From contig NC_079875.1 in assembly GCF_029227915.1 (NCBI RefSeq), forward strand, positions 27,164,001-27,228,000: a stretch of 64,000 nt of DNA. The letters run 5' to 3'. The stretch's first letter is position 1. Every line of letters begins with the position of its first letter. A model generated the notes under the pieces. The model ran no database searches. It saw nothing but the letters and a program-made list of their open reading frames with translations, and was not told the origin of the DNA. Made by a program: the position numbers and the translations under genes. Positions 24,485-36,341 of this stretch are shown here, one piece after another. This DNA is from Hydractinia symbiolongicarpus. Its lineage: Eukaryota > Cnidaria > Hydrozoa > Anthoathecata > Hydractiniidae.

Positions 24485-24793
24485 TTTGAAAGTTCCTGTT
24501 CCTTTGGACATGCTTTCACTTGTACGGCAATATTCAACACGGTTAGTGATGGATGTAATAGCGCACACGGTTGTTGATGAACGTTATTATAACTTTTTAA
24601 TGATAATCATAAAAGAAACGGCAAATTTGCGTTTTATGAATATCATTAAATCTTTTGGCGCGGATGGGTTGGTATGTTTAGCTTTAAGTGCATATTTGAT
24701 AAGAAGTCGTCATGGCACTCTTGATTGTTTAATTCATCCTTTCTGTTATGATATCACAATAATTGTCAATAAATCGTCTTTATCTCATCTCAG

Positions 24794-27700
24794 CTCCTTC
24801 CATAACGACGATTGAGCCTTTATCTGTCCGTTTCGAAGAAAAACAAGAACAAGGTATAATTTTTCATTCTATGACCTGTCTTATAAACAACCATTAAAAA
24901 CTACAGTTTTCTTTTGATAACAGAAGACCTTTAATGTATTTCTTGTGACGTACTCTACTTTTAATTTGTTTATTTATAGAACCTGTCTGTAGTAAATTGC
25001 CAATAACAAGCAAAAACGATTCACTAGGTATGTAAGGTTTGACTTGTTTACCGAAAAAGTATGCAATCCCTCCTCATTTGTAACAACGCTGCGTAAAAAT
25101 TTTGCTCCTAAGATATGAGCGTTTGATATGAACATATATTGAAGCGTGCAAGTTATGAAGAAAATATCGACTTTATTCTCTGTACATGATTTTTGCGTAA
25201 CTTTTCTCATTAAACTTGTTTCTATCTAGCATTAAACAGGATTTAATTTTTTAAAGAAATTTGCCACTTTTGTTTAACTTAAAATTTATGCTTAAGAAAT
25301 TTGAACTTAAACAGTGAGCAGAATTTTTAACCTAAAAGGATTCAAACAAAAAACAGTCCGTAATAAGAACATTTTCTAATTGTTTGTAAGTAGCAGGATA
25401 TTCTAAAAAAAATTATTTTGTTAATTTTTATTTACAAGAAAATATTAAGTATTTTAAAGGAATTTTTTACCTATAAGTTTTCCGCAAAGACATGTCGCGT
25501 AAGTAACTTGATAATACTTGAATCTGTTGAGCCATAAGGATTTTCTTAGTAAAAAATGCATAGTATTATATTATTTTAGCCTTTCAATAGCTTAGTGTAA
25601 AGAATTTAATTTATCTCCCTGAGGAAAATCATCATTTAAAAGTTTTTTTCCTTCTAGAATGTAGAATTGAAGATTTGGATGGAAGTGAGGATGAAGATAA
25701 GGAGGATGAGAATATGGATATTATAATTACACCATGGAGGAATGAGTCACATTTTGACAAATTTGAATTGTGGTTGGTTAGCCCTGATGGTAAGCGAAAA
25801 AATAAACGTGCTGCGAAACAACATTCCAGACAAGTGCAACTGATTTTAAAGGACACCAGCCAAGATTCATACGAATTATCCGTTCTTTTTGACCGCATGA
25901 AGATCAGGAATCAATGGTTACTGAATTTTGAAAAACGGAGAAAAGCTGGAACTATAAAAAGTTATCTCCATTCTCTATGTCATTTTTACAAGTATATTTT
26001 GTGTGACACACCTGTGCTTTTCAAAGATTTCGTTAAGGACTGGCCAAGCATGATAGTTATCATGGAAAACTGGATTGTGGAGTATAGAAAGAAGGCCAAA
26101 AGTGACAAATGGATGAAAGATTTGGAGCAGTTAGATCAGCTCATAACAGCTGAAGAGGTCAACACCTTCGATAATTCAACACACGTATCCAATTGTCGCA
26201 GGAATATCAAGGAAGTGTTGGCCACTGGTAAAGTTCCAACATTCAAGCAATTTACCTCTGTTCGAGATTATATCTTAACTTATCTCTGCTTGGATAACGC
26301 GTCAAAGACCGGTGCTTTGGCTAACATGACAACCAAAGAGTTCATGACGGGGAAAATGGAAAATGGAGTATATATTGTAAGTGTTTTTAACCACAAAACA
26401 ATAGCGACGTCGGGACCAGCGACAATTTGCTTCACTGCAAATCTATATAAAGAATCATCGATATTCTTTCAACATTTCCGAAATAGGCTAGAAGGCCTAG
26501 ACGACGAAAAAGGTTCTGCCAACAACCCGTTTTTTACCAGCTGGAGCGGAAATAAAATGTCTTCTTCAATGGCCACAGGCCAGTTGAACTCATTTTGGAA
26601 TAAAGCAGTGGGAAGGAGTTTGCTGCGACCACGTCTTAATGCAACACTAGTCCGCAAGACGTGTCTCACTAAAACTCATTCTTTGAGGCCAGAGTTGGAG
26701 CAACAGTTGGCAAATTTAATGTGCCACTCCAAGGCAACAGCCAGACGGTCGTACTTTCTGCAAGAAAAGTCAAAAAATGCCGCAGAAACAAGTAGGGAGC
26801 TGAGATCTGTCCTACGCCAAACTGGGAATAACGTTGATGTGTCTCTAGAGGATGCCATTAAAGTGCATTTTGCAAAGGAGATAAGTGATGGTAAAATCAC
26901 TCTGACTGTCGTGAAAGAAAAGTCAACATTGCATCCGAGCTTTTTTAATCTTACCTCACTACAGCTACGAGATAAAATTCGTTATTTCATCATGTCGAAG
27001 ACGAAGAGACAGAATAACGATGAAGTTAGAGAAAAAGGTAATAATTTGAGACATAGCATTTTAATACGTTTTCACAAATTGATTTTTAGTTTTCTTATTA
27101 AAATTTTAACCTGATTACGCAATTTATTATTATCCCATTCTTTCTGCACATTACGTTATAATTCCCCTGTAAGCTTTACGTTTTCTAAAAAACTTAGACT
27201 TTTAAAAAAGAAAGTGACTACTATTAACCATTTCTTTCCCAAAAAATCATATTTTCAAAACAAATGTAATTTACAAGTTTCGCTGCGTTGTCTCGCGTGG
27301 CACTTGGAGACTTAATCTTGTAAAAAATATATTCTGCTTTTAGAAAAAGTGTCCAGTCACTGTAGTCACTAGATTTTGCTTTTCCAAAATAATAATGACA
27401 AACTGCCGTACTGGGGTAACAGGCGTAGGACTCTTGGGGTGTATTAACTTCACATTGCTAATCATGTTGTTCTCCGTCAATATACCTTTAATATTTTGTA
27501 AGTGAGGCGTTGAAGTTGCTTTTCATATATGGTTAAAATAAAATGAAAAGATGTTGCGTCAATAACTCAGTTATACTTAAATAATACACATTTACATACA
27601 ACCCTGTTCTAAATAGCTTTTAAAAGGAAAATTAAAACGGATAACTTTAAAAATGTACATAATTAAAATAGAAAATTAAACATTTAGAATTAACAGTGCA

Positions 27701-28503
27701 CGAACCAGAAGCCCCTTTTAACGATAACAAGACGTATGATATACGCAAACAACCTCGCGAATAAAGTTTACAAAAAGCTGTCTATCAAATTGGGATTTTT
27801 GTTACGAAGTTAGACACGACATATTTTACTATTCAGATACGCAATAATATTTGTTACACACTTATTTTTCAAAATTGATTTGTGAGATGGGTCCGTCTTG
27901 GGTGAACCGACTGACAGGAAGAAGAAAGACCACAAACCCACAAACCCCAAAATTTGCGAAATTCATTAATTCAGTTAATTCTGCCTACATTCACTTTTAA
28001 AAAGTTTGGTGGAAACACTTTTCTTTACTAGTTAGTTAAACAAGTGTTTTGAACACTTGTCTTATCTTTTTAAAAAAGAAAAAAGAAAAAAAAAGTAAAA
28101 ATAGTTACCAAGATGAGATTCGAACACACGACGACTCCCGTGTCGGTGCTCAGAGAGGCAAAAATTTCCATTCTTGTAGGACACATTTGCGTTTTAATAC
28201 AAGCTCACGAGCTTGTAATGAAGCTCTGATCAGCGACAATACATCGATTTCGACGTGTGAAACGACTTCATCCTTGGAACTAGAAGAGATAGGGTGAAGT
28301 TTTCCAGCGAAGATAACCAATCAATTTGGGGAAAATTTGGAGACCTGATAACAGGAAGTAAATTAATTAAGGAGGCAGATATTCGCAGTGCAAGCAAAGC
28401 TGACAGAGTTGTGAAAGATTTGATCGAAAAATACGGTGTAACCACAATAGTGATGAAAGTTCGCACTGAGAAAAAGAAATTTGCAAAGGACAATGCTAGT
28501 TAG
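24794..28503 (+). CDS. Crypton-like tyrosine recombinase
   Basis: Exons 24794-24853, 24980-25027, 25658-27036 and 28289-28503 join in phase; the 5' end is probably incomplete. The acidic start (ECRIEDLDGSEDED) leads into an N-terminal helical region (KAGTIKSYLHSLCHFYKYIL) and a catalytic domain. Active-site positions: NASKTGALANM at the Arg-I site (Lys instead of Arg), FNHKTIATSGPA (beta-hairpin Lys), TLVRKTCLTKTHS (second Arg) and MCHSKATARRSYFLQ (His and the nucleophilic Tyr). The last exon encodes a tail with YGVTTIVMKVRTEKKKF, at the same relative place as the tail of the 34-36 kb recombinase. Such enzymes move Crypton-type transposons through a covalent 3'-phosphotyrosine. Apart from the Lys substitution the frame is intact over 1.4 kb. 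Alternative: a domesticated Crypton derivative. Confidence 0.75.
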
Positions 28504-29900
28504 AACATTAGTATATTTCCCAGCATGCATATAGAAAGTAGCAATAAAAAAATATAATCAAAAAGTGAAATTTATTTTCCCACCAAATCAATTCCCACCA
28601 ACAAAATGTTTCTGATCATTTTCTTAATTTACCATCCTCTCATACACCTCTTTCGTGTAATACGCTTTCAGAGCTATTTTTAACTAATGAATATCTAACT
28701 GTATGTTGCAACACGATATATTGTTATTAATTTTCAACATTGTATTAACAAATGTTCCCGATAATTATTCGGTTAGAAATAATAATTCAAGTAAACGTTT
28801 GTGTTTATATAAACATTTCTGTAAGGAACTTACCTTTTTCCAGCATTAACATATTGTTCTGCCTTAGAAACTACTATTCACGGCGTCTCTGACTAAATAA
28901 AACACATTTAACATTACAGTGTCTATTATGGCGTGTATTAACCAACATATCAAACTATTCTTAGATACAGTATAGAGAAAGATGTTCTCCCACAGGACAT
29001 TCGTAGGTAGTACCAAAGATGTTACTCTGAAGTAATTGTCATAATGTTAGCAAAATAAACTGTAGGAGTCGATATAGCTACATACAATGTTCTAAAACTA
29101 ATACATTAACTGCTGTTCTGGCAAGCACCGCTTACGTAGGGATGGTAATTAGTAAAAATGGTGCAGATTTTCCGTATGTAAACAAAACAAATTCATATAA
29201 GTCCACAGCCCATGGATAAACCCACGAATTTGCCCAGACCGGACGTTTTTTATGTTTCCGTAGCACCGATCTTCTTGCGCGCAATAATGTTATGTGCAAC
29301 ACATCTGTCTTGTGCATCAATGAAACAACGAAACGCTATAATTACTAATACGCCACGTACAAACTTCTTGCGGGCACCTCCGCTAAACATTAAGACAGAC
29401 TAACATGTGGAAAACATACATAGAAAATACCCAAAAAAATGTAAAAGTCCGGTGGAACAACCACAATTTGTTAACTAAAAACTCGAACCTGCAAATGGCA
29501 CATACTAATGACTACCCCTCAAATAATTGAGGAAGAAAGAAGCTTCTTCAATGGTTTTAAAACAACAATGAACTTGATGATGTCAGCAGAAATGAGGAAC
29601 CTTCACAAAAATGCTGACGTCAGCAATTTTCCTGTCGTTGTGTCATCATAATAATCACCTATACCAACTTTCTACCTACGTGTCCTATCTATGAGGAATA
29701 CGGGAGTTGGTAAGATAAAAAATACATAAAAACAAGTTACATACGACTTATCCACAAAATAGGGGGCAAGAATATTTCAACTACTTGTTAAGAACTGACA
29801 GAAAATTAACTTAATTCATTTATTGTAGTACTGCACGTTAATGAACAACTGGAAACCTATTGAAACAAGAATAAACTTGCGCTTTTTAAGGTAACAATTC
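28504..29900. other. Non-coding, AT-rich
   Basis: No gene seen. It contains another TGACGTCAGC palindrome near 29620. Confidence 0.5.
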
Positions 29901-29902
29901 AT

Positions 29903-30720
29903 CCAGGGAATTGCTCCTGAAATCCAAATTTCAAAATTGGGTCTTTTTGCGCATGCGTCAAATCGAGCACATTGATATAAATTGTAACAATTTTTTTCTT
30001 GAATTGAGTTGTGTGAATTGTTACTTCTCTTTAAACAACTGAACCGCATTGTGTAATTACATTTTTTAAGAATAATTACACAAAAACGCCTTAAATTTTT
30101 GCTCCCGAAATTCAAATCAAATTTTTTGAAGGCAAAAACTCGAGAAAATGCTTATAATTTTTTTTCAAAAAATATTTACTATTCCATTCCATCCTTTAAA
30201 CATACCCCAGACCCACTTTGTTAAGAAGCAAAAGGATTTAAACTGGTTTTGTAGTGTTTAAAGATGATATGAGAGTTACACTGAAAAAATCAAACGCTAT
30301 CGAAGTCGCATTTTACATCAGCGTACGTAACACATACCCGATATTACACTATGAACTTGACTCAACCAAATTTATCAAAATTTTTGTATTTTTCCTAGAT
30401 AGATATGATAAAATAAAGGTGGAATGGAGTGGGATTCTATCATTTAAGAGGGAATAAAGCAAGCTAATATGGGACCAAAGGACAACTTATGGGGGTCAAT
30501 GTAGCCCGAGAAAATATGCGTGCTCCCGAAATGCAAACGCTTTGCGCACTTCTGCTCAATTTTTTTTGTAAATGTAAATTATAGAAATTTTTAACTTCAA
30601 TTCCATCAAAGAGGCATGGAACTTTCTTTTTGGCACTTAACAGCCACGTATTTCCTACTACAGAAGATGCTAGATCGATTTAAAGACTGATTACGAAATT
30701 TGCATTTCGGGAGCAATCCA
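29903..30720. mobile_element. Possible MITE-like elements with GCTCCCGAAATGCAAA ends
   Basis: A motif like TTGCTCCCGAAATGCAAAT occurs forward near 29907, 30103 and 30523 and inverted at 30697-30720. The outer pair or the 30523/30720 pair could be terminal inverted repeats of small non-autonomous elements. I could not confirm target duplications. Confidence 0.35.
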
Positions 30721-30738
30721 GCAATTTGGTGAATCTAA

Positions 30739-31047
<309 letters not shown>

Positions 31048-31076
31048 TATTCACAGTTACTCTCCTGACCGAAAAC

Positions 31077-31215
31077 AGTACCGAATCCTACTGTTTTAGG
31101 TTACGTTTTCTACGTCGGTTACCTTTCCTACGTACGACGGTTACGTTTCCTACCCAGCAGTAGGTTACGCTTAGGTTACGTCGGTTACCCACGACATGGC
31201 GGTTACGTTTTCTAC
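31077..31215. repeat. GGTTACG-rich short repeat
   Basis: Irregular repeats of GGTTACG(T) alternating with TTTCCTACG/TTTTCTACG directly follow the AGAT array. Inverted versions (GTAGAAAACGTAACC) flank the smaller AGAT array at 39.36 kb. Confidence 0.6.
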
Positions 31216-31219
31216 GTCA

Positions 31220-32730
31220 ACGCGCATGTGCAAATATTAAAAATAAATCATAAGGGCGGCTTGCGGCGTGAAAGATACTCTCAGTTAAGGATTGTTGTTG
31301 TTGTTTTTTAATCATATCAATCAGATATAAGAAACAGAAAAGCTTTTTTTCTTTGGTAAGTTTTATTTTGTCATTTAACAGTTTTAAATGTTGTAAATGC
31401 TTATGTAAATATATTTTTTGTGGGCAACCAAAATGCATAGCTAGCTAACGTTTTGTAGCTAGTAACACCCCAAATAGCAATCTGAACTTTTTAGGTTTGT
31501 TCAATGAAATAACATTAGTAGAATTAAAGAGCTATAGCTATGGTCATTCAATAGCATTATGTTTCTTGGTAGTCTTTTTGTGTAGTTAAGTATATTGCTG
31601 TAGTGTGTTTTTATATAGTCCTTATTCTCATGTTGGTATTTTGATATGACCTCTGAGCGTTTGTTTAAAAGCTCATTTTATTTTCACTAAATTTATTCTT
31701 ACTTATGTTTTTCTTGTTTCTTTAAAGACAATAGCCATGCTTGAAGTTGTTTTTCGAGAGACTCACACCTATTTGTTTTTAAAACATTTTGTTTATTTTT
31801 CTCTTGTTTTTTAAAAATAATGACCATGCTTGAAGTTGTTTTCCTGGAGACCCCACACACTTGTTTTAAACAACCAGTGTTGTTTATAGATATATTATTC
31901 CTAATCAAAATGATATCAAATCATAACAAAAGCTGTTATAAATTATTGTTAAAAAAGTGTGTTGTCTGTTGTACCCATGCTTTCAAAGAACTTATATCAC
32001 CGGTTTTTATTATGATAATTTAGTTAAGTACACAATTAAGCTTTCTTTTATATCACACTGCAGTTGTGCTTTGCTCAAGTATTTCATATATATTTTACAT
32101 TGTCAGAATAAAAAAAATCATTTTTCAAGTTGGAATTGTCAAAGCAGGTCACAAGAAAAGTAGGAAGCATATTTTATCATGAGTTTGGGTAATAGTAAGG
32201 TAAACAACAGTCTTTTGTGTGTATACACCTATTATATATATACTATTATATTCCTTCTTCTTGTTCTTAACAGTATATTTTTATTTCTAGGAAGTTTTGT
32301 ATCGACAATTAGTGAAAATATATACGTGTAAAATTTCTGCAAAAGTCAATTTGTGAAAATAAGTCTTTCCTGCAAAAAGGTTTATTTGTTAAAATTAATC
32401 AACATGAATTTTTAGCAAAACAAAAAGATTTCTGATTCTTGTAGGCAGCTTTAATTAAAAGCTATATAAATCCCAAATAATTTATAAGGACCTAAACTAA
32501 AATTGCAAACTAATTCACTGCAAAGCAAGTTGAAATTATTCGTTTCAAACATTTATTTCAAAAATAAATTTTTGAAATTTTTTAAAATGACTAATTTGTG
32601 AAAATTATTCTTTACGGAAGGTAATTTTTAATATAATTAATATAAACTGGCTAATATAATTAATATTATTAATATATTTAATATAAACTGAATTATATAC
32701 AGAAATATCATATTCCACATATTATGGAAT
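31220..32730. other. No gene recognised
   Basis: AT-rich sequence. An imperfect direct repeat near 31700-31870 (tttaaa-rich with ATGCTTGAAGTTGTTTT) is present. Short frames here show no motifs. Confidence 0.45.
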
Positions 32731-32739
32731 CACACAATC

Positions 32740-32890
32740 CATACTCACATCATCATCATCATTCTCGGCTTAACGTCCGTTTTCCATGCTAGCATGGGTT
32801 GGACGGGGTATATTAATGACCCTCTTCCAATCTGATCTAGACTGTGTTAGATCTAAACTCAACTTCCTTTGTATCAACTCACCTTTTTAA
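32740..32890. repeat. Dispersed repeat with conserved hairpin
   Basis: After a CATCATCATC run, the sequence AACGTCCGTTTTCCATGC followed by TAGCATGGGTTGGACGG forms a hairpin: the inner 14-bp palindrome CCATGCTAGCATGG is flanked by CGTCC/GGACG. I recall similar motifs scattered in other marine-invertebrate genomes; this is from memory and unsearched. Confidence 0.5.
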
Positions 32891-33004
32891 CATATTTTAA
32901 AACTATATGTAGCTGTGTGGATGTCTTTTTAATACAGTTGGCACAAAGTGTGTGAATTTTTTTTTGACAATGGTAAATATATGTGTATACATTTTTATAT
33001 AGCG

Positions 33005-36000
33005 AAATCTTCAAGAATCATTTGTATTGGTTGGTACCATAACAGTTATTACAAGGAATGGGACTGATGGCATGGCCTATCCTATTATCTTGGGAAAAAA
33101 ATGGTAACAATTGGAAAGTAAGTATGGCACACATTGTTACTTATTATAATTTTTTATAACAAAAATAAGGAAATTTTCAGCTAGGTTTTTTGTCAAATTT
33201 TATAGTGATGTTGATAGTGACATCAGGGTACGAAGTAAAAATGTTGAGGCGCTTCATTGCAAATTAAAAGTCATTGGAAAAAACGATGAAAGTCTTTCTT
33301 TTATTGTCAGGTCTATAATCAGGTTTTGATATTGTTTGTTTCAGGTTCAAACATCGTCTACGTCAAATAGTTTAGAAAGGTATGTTCATTTCTTTTTTAA
33401 TATGTACTGAAATTGCTGCATAACCATCTAATTTAAGATTAAATTATGAATTGAAGTTGCGCATATAAGAAAGAGTCTGCAGCCTTAACTGTTACTAATT
33501 TTAGATTCCTTAAATTCTTTTATCCTTGCCTTAGTATGTTGATGAGAGAAAATATCAGGTTGAAGAAGAAAATTTCAGAGCTCGAGAACCAACTTTCAAC
33601 AGACTCTACAAGCTTACCTATAGAAAAGTATGATTTTTACTGCCATATACTATTTACAACATGTAGATTTTTGTTTCTCCTATCTCCTTTATTCGAATTA
33701 TATTTTAAATGTATTCAAATTATTATTTGAAAGTAAAAGAGAAAAAAAAATTGACTAAACCAGAAATGCCAACAAAAATATTCTGCAAAAGCTTCATTCT
33801 GCCGAAAATCTTAGTTTAAATGTAATATTTTCCTGCGAAATTCAACTCGTGCAAGACATATTGCAATTAAAATACTAAGAAGAAATTTCTGTTTCCCACC
33901 GTTTTCTTGCAGTCTCAAACTATGTTAATTTAATTGTTTGAATTGTTTCATAGAAACCGCAAAAAATGTCCATTACAGTCATGTGATAGTTGTGTTACAA
34001 ATTTATCTCGGCACATGATAGAAGTACACTATTGGCCCCAGAGTAAGGCAAAATATTGCGTTGGCATATACGGATTGAGGAAACCAGGTGTTAGGTTTTA
34101 GGTTGTCGAAACAAAAGAATGAGTTTGCACCTCCAAGACGTCCACAAACTATCAAAAGGACCTTACTATTATAGTATGTTGAAATTAGCCAGGGTGTGTG
34201 ACGTTGCATCAAACAACGAAGTACACATATGACATCCATCCCTGCCAAGCATGTCGCCACTGATGATCGCCACTGATCCGAAGTAACAGATTCGGATAGT
34301 GACATGGAAGATGACGAAGTGGTTGACTCTGCTGAAATTTTAGAGAGGTTTGTGACATATAAAATTTCAGTTGATGGAGGGAAGAGTTAACAAAAGAGTG
34401 CTATTCAGTCAAAGCAGCAATTGAGAGATATTTGGGCAGCTTTGGATTCCTCATATCCCAGTGATTTAGTCAGAAAATATAAAATTCGCGACACCTTTTT
34501 GACAACGTATGCCGAAAAGATAAAGGAATACAAAGCTTTAACCATTAAACGGTATATTTTGTCACTGCCACACTTCTATGACTTTCTCCTTACTGAGGAG
34601 ATCCATCTACCTGGAATAGCACCAGATATGATTTTAAGGATGAAAGTTAGTGTATCTCGATGGAGCAAATCTAATAATGGAACGGTAGAGATACAGCAGC
34701 TTGAGAGACAGATGGAGGAGCAACAAGTGCTTATCACGCCTGAGCAGATCCAACGGTATGAGGAGTCTGCCAGTGCAAAGGAGGCTATCTCGATAATTAA
34801 AAATTTTCGTAGCCCTTACCGAGAAAACACCTTGTCTCGTCAAGAATATGCGTGTATACGGGATTTTCTCATAACGGAAATAACTATAATTAATTGTCAG
34901 AGGTCTGGCGTACCTAGCAACATGAACATCGATGAGGTGAAGGCTGCTGTATTTCGTGATGGTAAATATATTATTAAAGTAAAACGTCACAAGACATTTA
35001 GGAAACACGGTCCTGTTAATCTGTGTACGAGAGAAACCTTGTACCAACAGCTCTTAATTTTTTTCGATTCAATTCGCAGTACACAGTGACTTTGAAAATG
35101 TTTTTGTTTCATATAATGGCAAGATTTTAGAATCTGGAGCAATATCGAAACAAATTAATAGCACTTGGAAAAGGTCCGGTGTTTATGGTGAAAACGATCC
35201 GCCAGTGAGGAAAAACATCACTTCAAATATATTTCAAAAGTCTGGATCCACCATCATTGAAGATAAAAATCCAAGTGAAGCTTTATATGTTGCTAGCCTG
35301 TTGACGCACTCTGAGAGCACCTCAAAAAATACTACCGTTTGATAGAAAAGGAAAAGTATGCCCTTAAGGGTACAGCTGCCTTGGAGGAAACTTTCAACAA
35401 ACGTGGCAAAACAAATATTTACGAAAAAAGAAAACGTGGACTGATGCCGAAGTCGGGGAGTTGGAGACTCTATTTAAGCAGTTTTTGACTGCGAAATCTG
35501 TCAGAATTGGCGATGTACGTAATCTACGTGAAAAGTTTATCCATCTTATTCATTTGTCTGATAGGCAGATTTTAGATAAATTGAGAAGCTACTGGCGCTA
35601 TAGAGTCACGGAAGAGGAGAAAGGTAGGTTAAAACTATCGCATTTTTCTTCTTATATGTTGTATTGGTGACTTTTATTTGTTTTACGTTAGTATAAATAT
35701 AAAGATTTTCATGAAAATTGTGCCTGTTTTTTTATTAAATTTAAAAGAATTCATTTCCTATCTTTTAATAGATGGTAATGATGCTGTTGACAACTCATGC
35801 TCCTCTATTGCAACTGAATACAAACAATCTGTGTCAAAAGGAGGTATGTTTGTGTTTTGCTACTTGCTAGCTTAATTGATTTTGAAAAAAGCGCTGAAGC
35901 TTTCACAGGCAGAAACTCGCGAAATGCAATTTTTTTGTGAAATTTACAATTCGCGAATATTTCTGTTGCGAAAGTTTATGCACTTAAAGCAGCCCGATCC

Positions 36001-36341
36001 AATATTTCTTTAGTTAAGGCTTAATAGTGTGTGGTGTGCTCTTGTTGCGAAAACACAATTTTGTTTTTGATATAGTAGATAAGCATCATGGTGAAAACGA
36101 AGATGTTGACGAAGAAAGTGAAGATGATGATTATGAAAATACAGTTTCTGGGAAGGAAAAAATTTTCTCGAATGTTGAAGCTAACATCATTGTCGAAAAG
36201 TGTGCCGAGATCATTCGTTCTGGACCAATATCCATCAATAGAGTAGAACGTGCACTCGAATCAAGCTCTGTTGGAAAACGTGTACTACAAAACTTTGACA
36301 TGTCGCAAATACAAACAAGGCTTACATATGAGCGCTTGTAG
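33005..36341 (+). pseudogene. Second Crypton-like tyrosine recombinase, fused to two zinc fingers, broken
   Basis: Candidate exons: a coiled-coil exon (33535-33627, RENIRLKKKISELENQ); finger 1 (33954-34087, CPLQSCDSCVTNLSRHMIEVH); finger 2 in a shifted frame (about 34100-34215, CRNKRMSLHLQDVHKL); an acidic linker (DSDSDMEDDEVVDSAE); the recombinase core (34391-35089) with ALTIKRYILSLPHFYDFL, CQRSGVPSNM (Arg-I), VKRHKTFRKHGP (Lys), then in other frames PPVRKNITSNIF and LLTHSESTS..KYYR (His, Tyr). A Crypton-type C-terminal segment follows (TWTDAEVGELETLFKQF, 35437-35624), then exons at 35772-35844 and 36079-36341. Lesions: TAA at 34388, and frame shifts near 34090, 35090, 35320 and 35430. This is the clearest evidence that the paired fingers and the recombinase work together. 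Confidence 0.7.

Noticed and set aside
24312-24815. A 167-codon plus-strand open frame
   Set aside because: It covers exon 1 of the minus-strand gene and a recombinase splice acceptor, and shows no motif; taken as a shadow.
28090-28180. tRNA-like GTTCGAATCTCATC on the minus strand
   Set aside because: T stem has mismatches and no partner acceptor stem was found; probably chance or a decayed SINE.
30235-30457. A plus-strand frame reading VFKDDMRVTLKKSNAIEV
   Set aside because: Lies between MITE-like motifs, without known domain or splice support.
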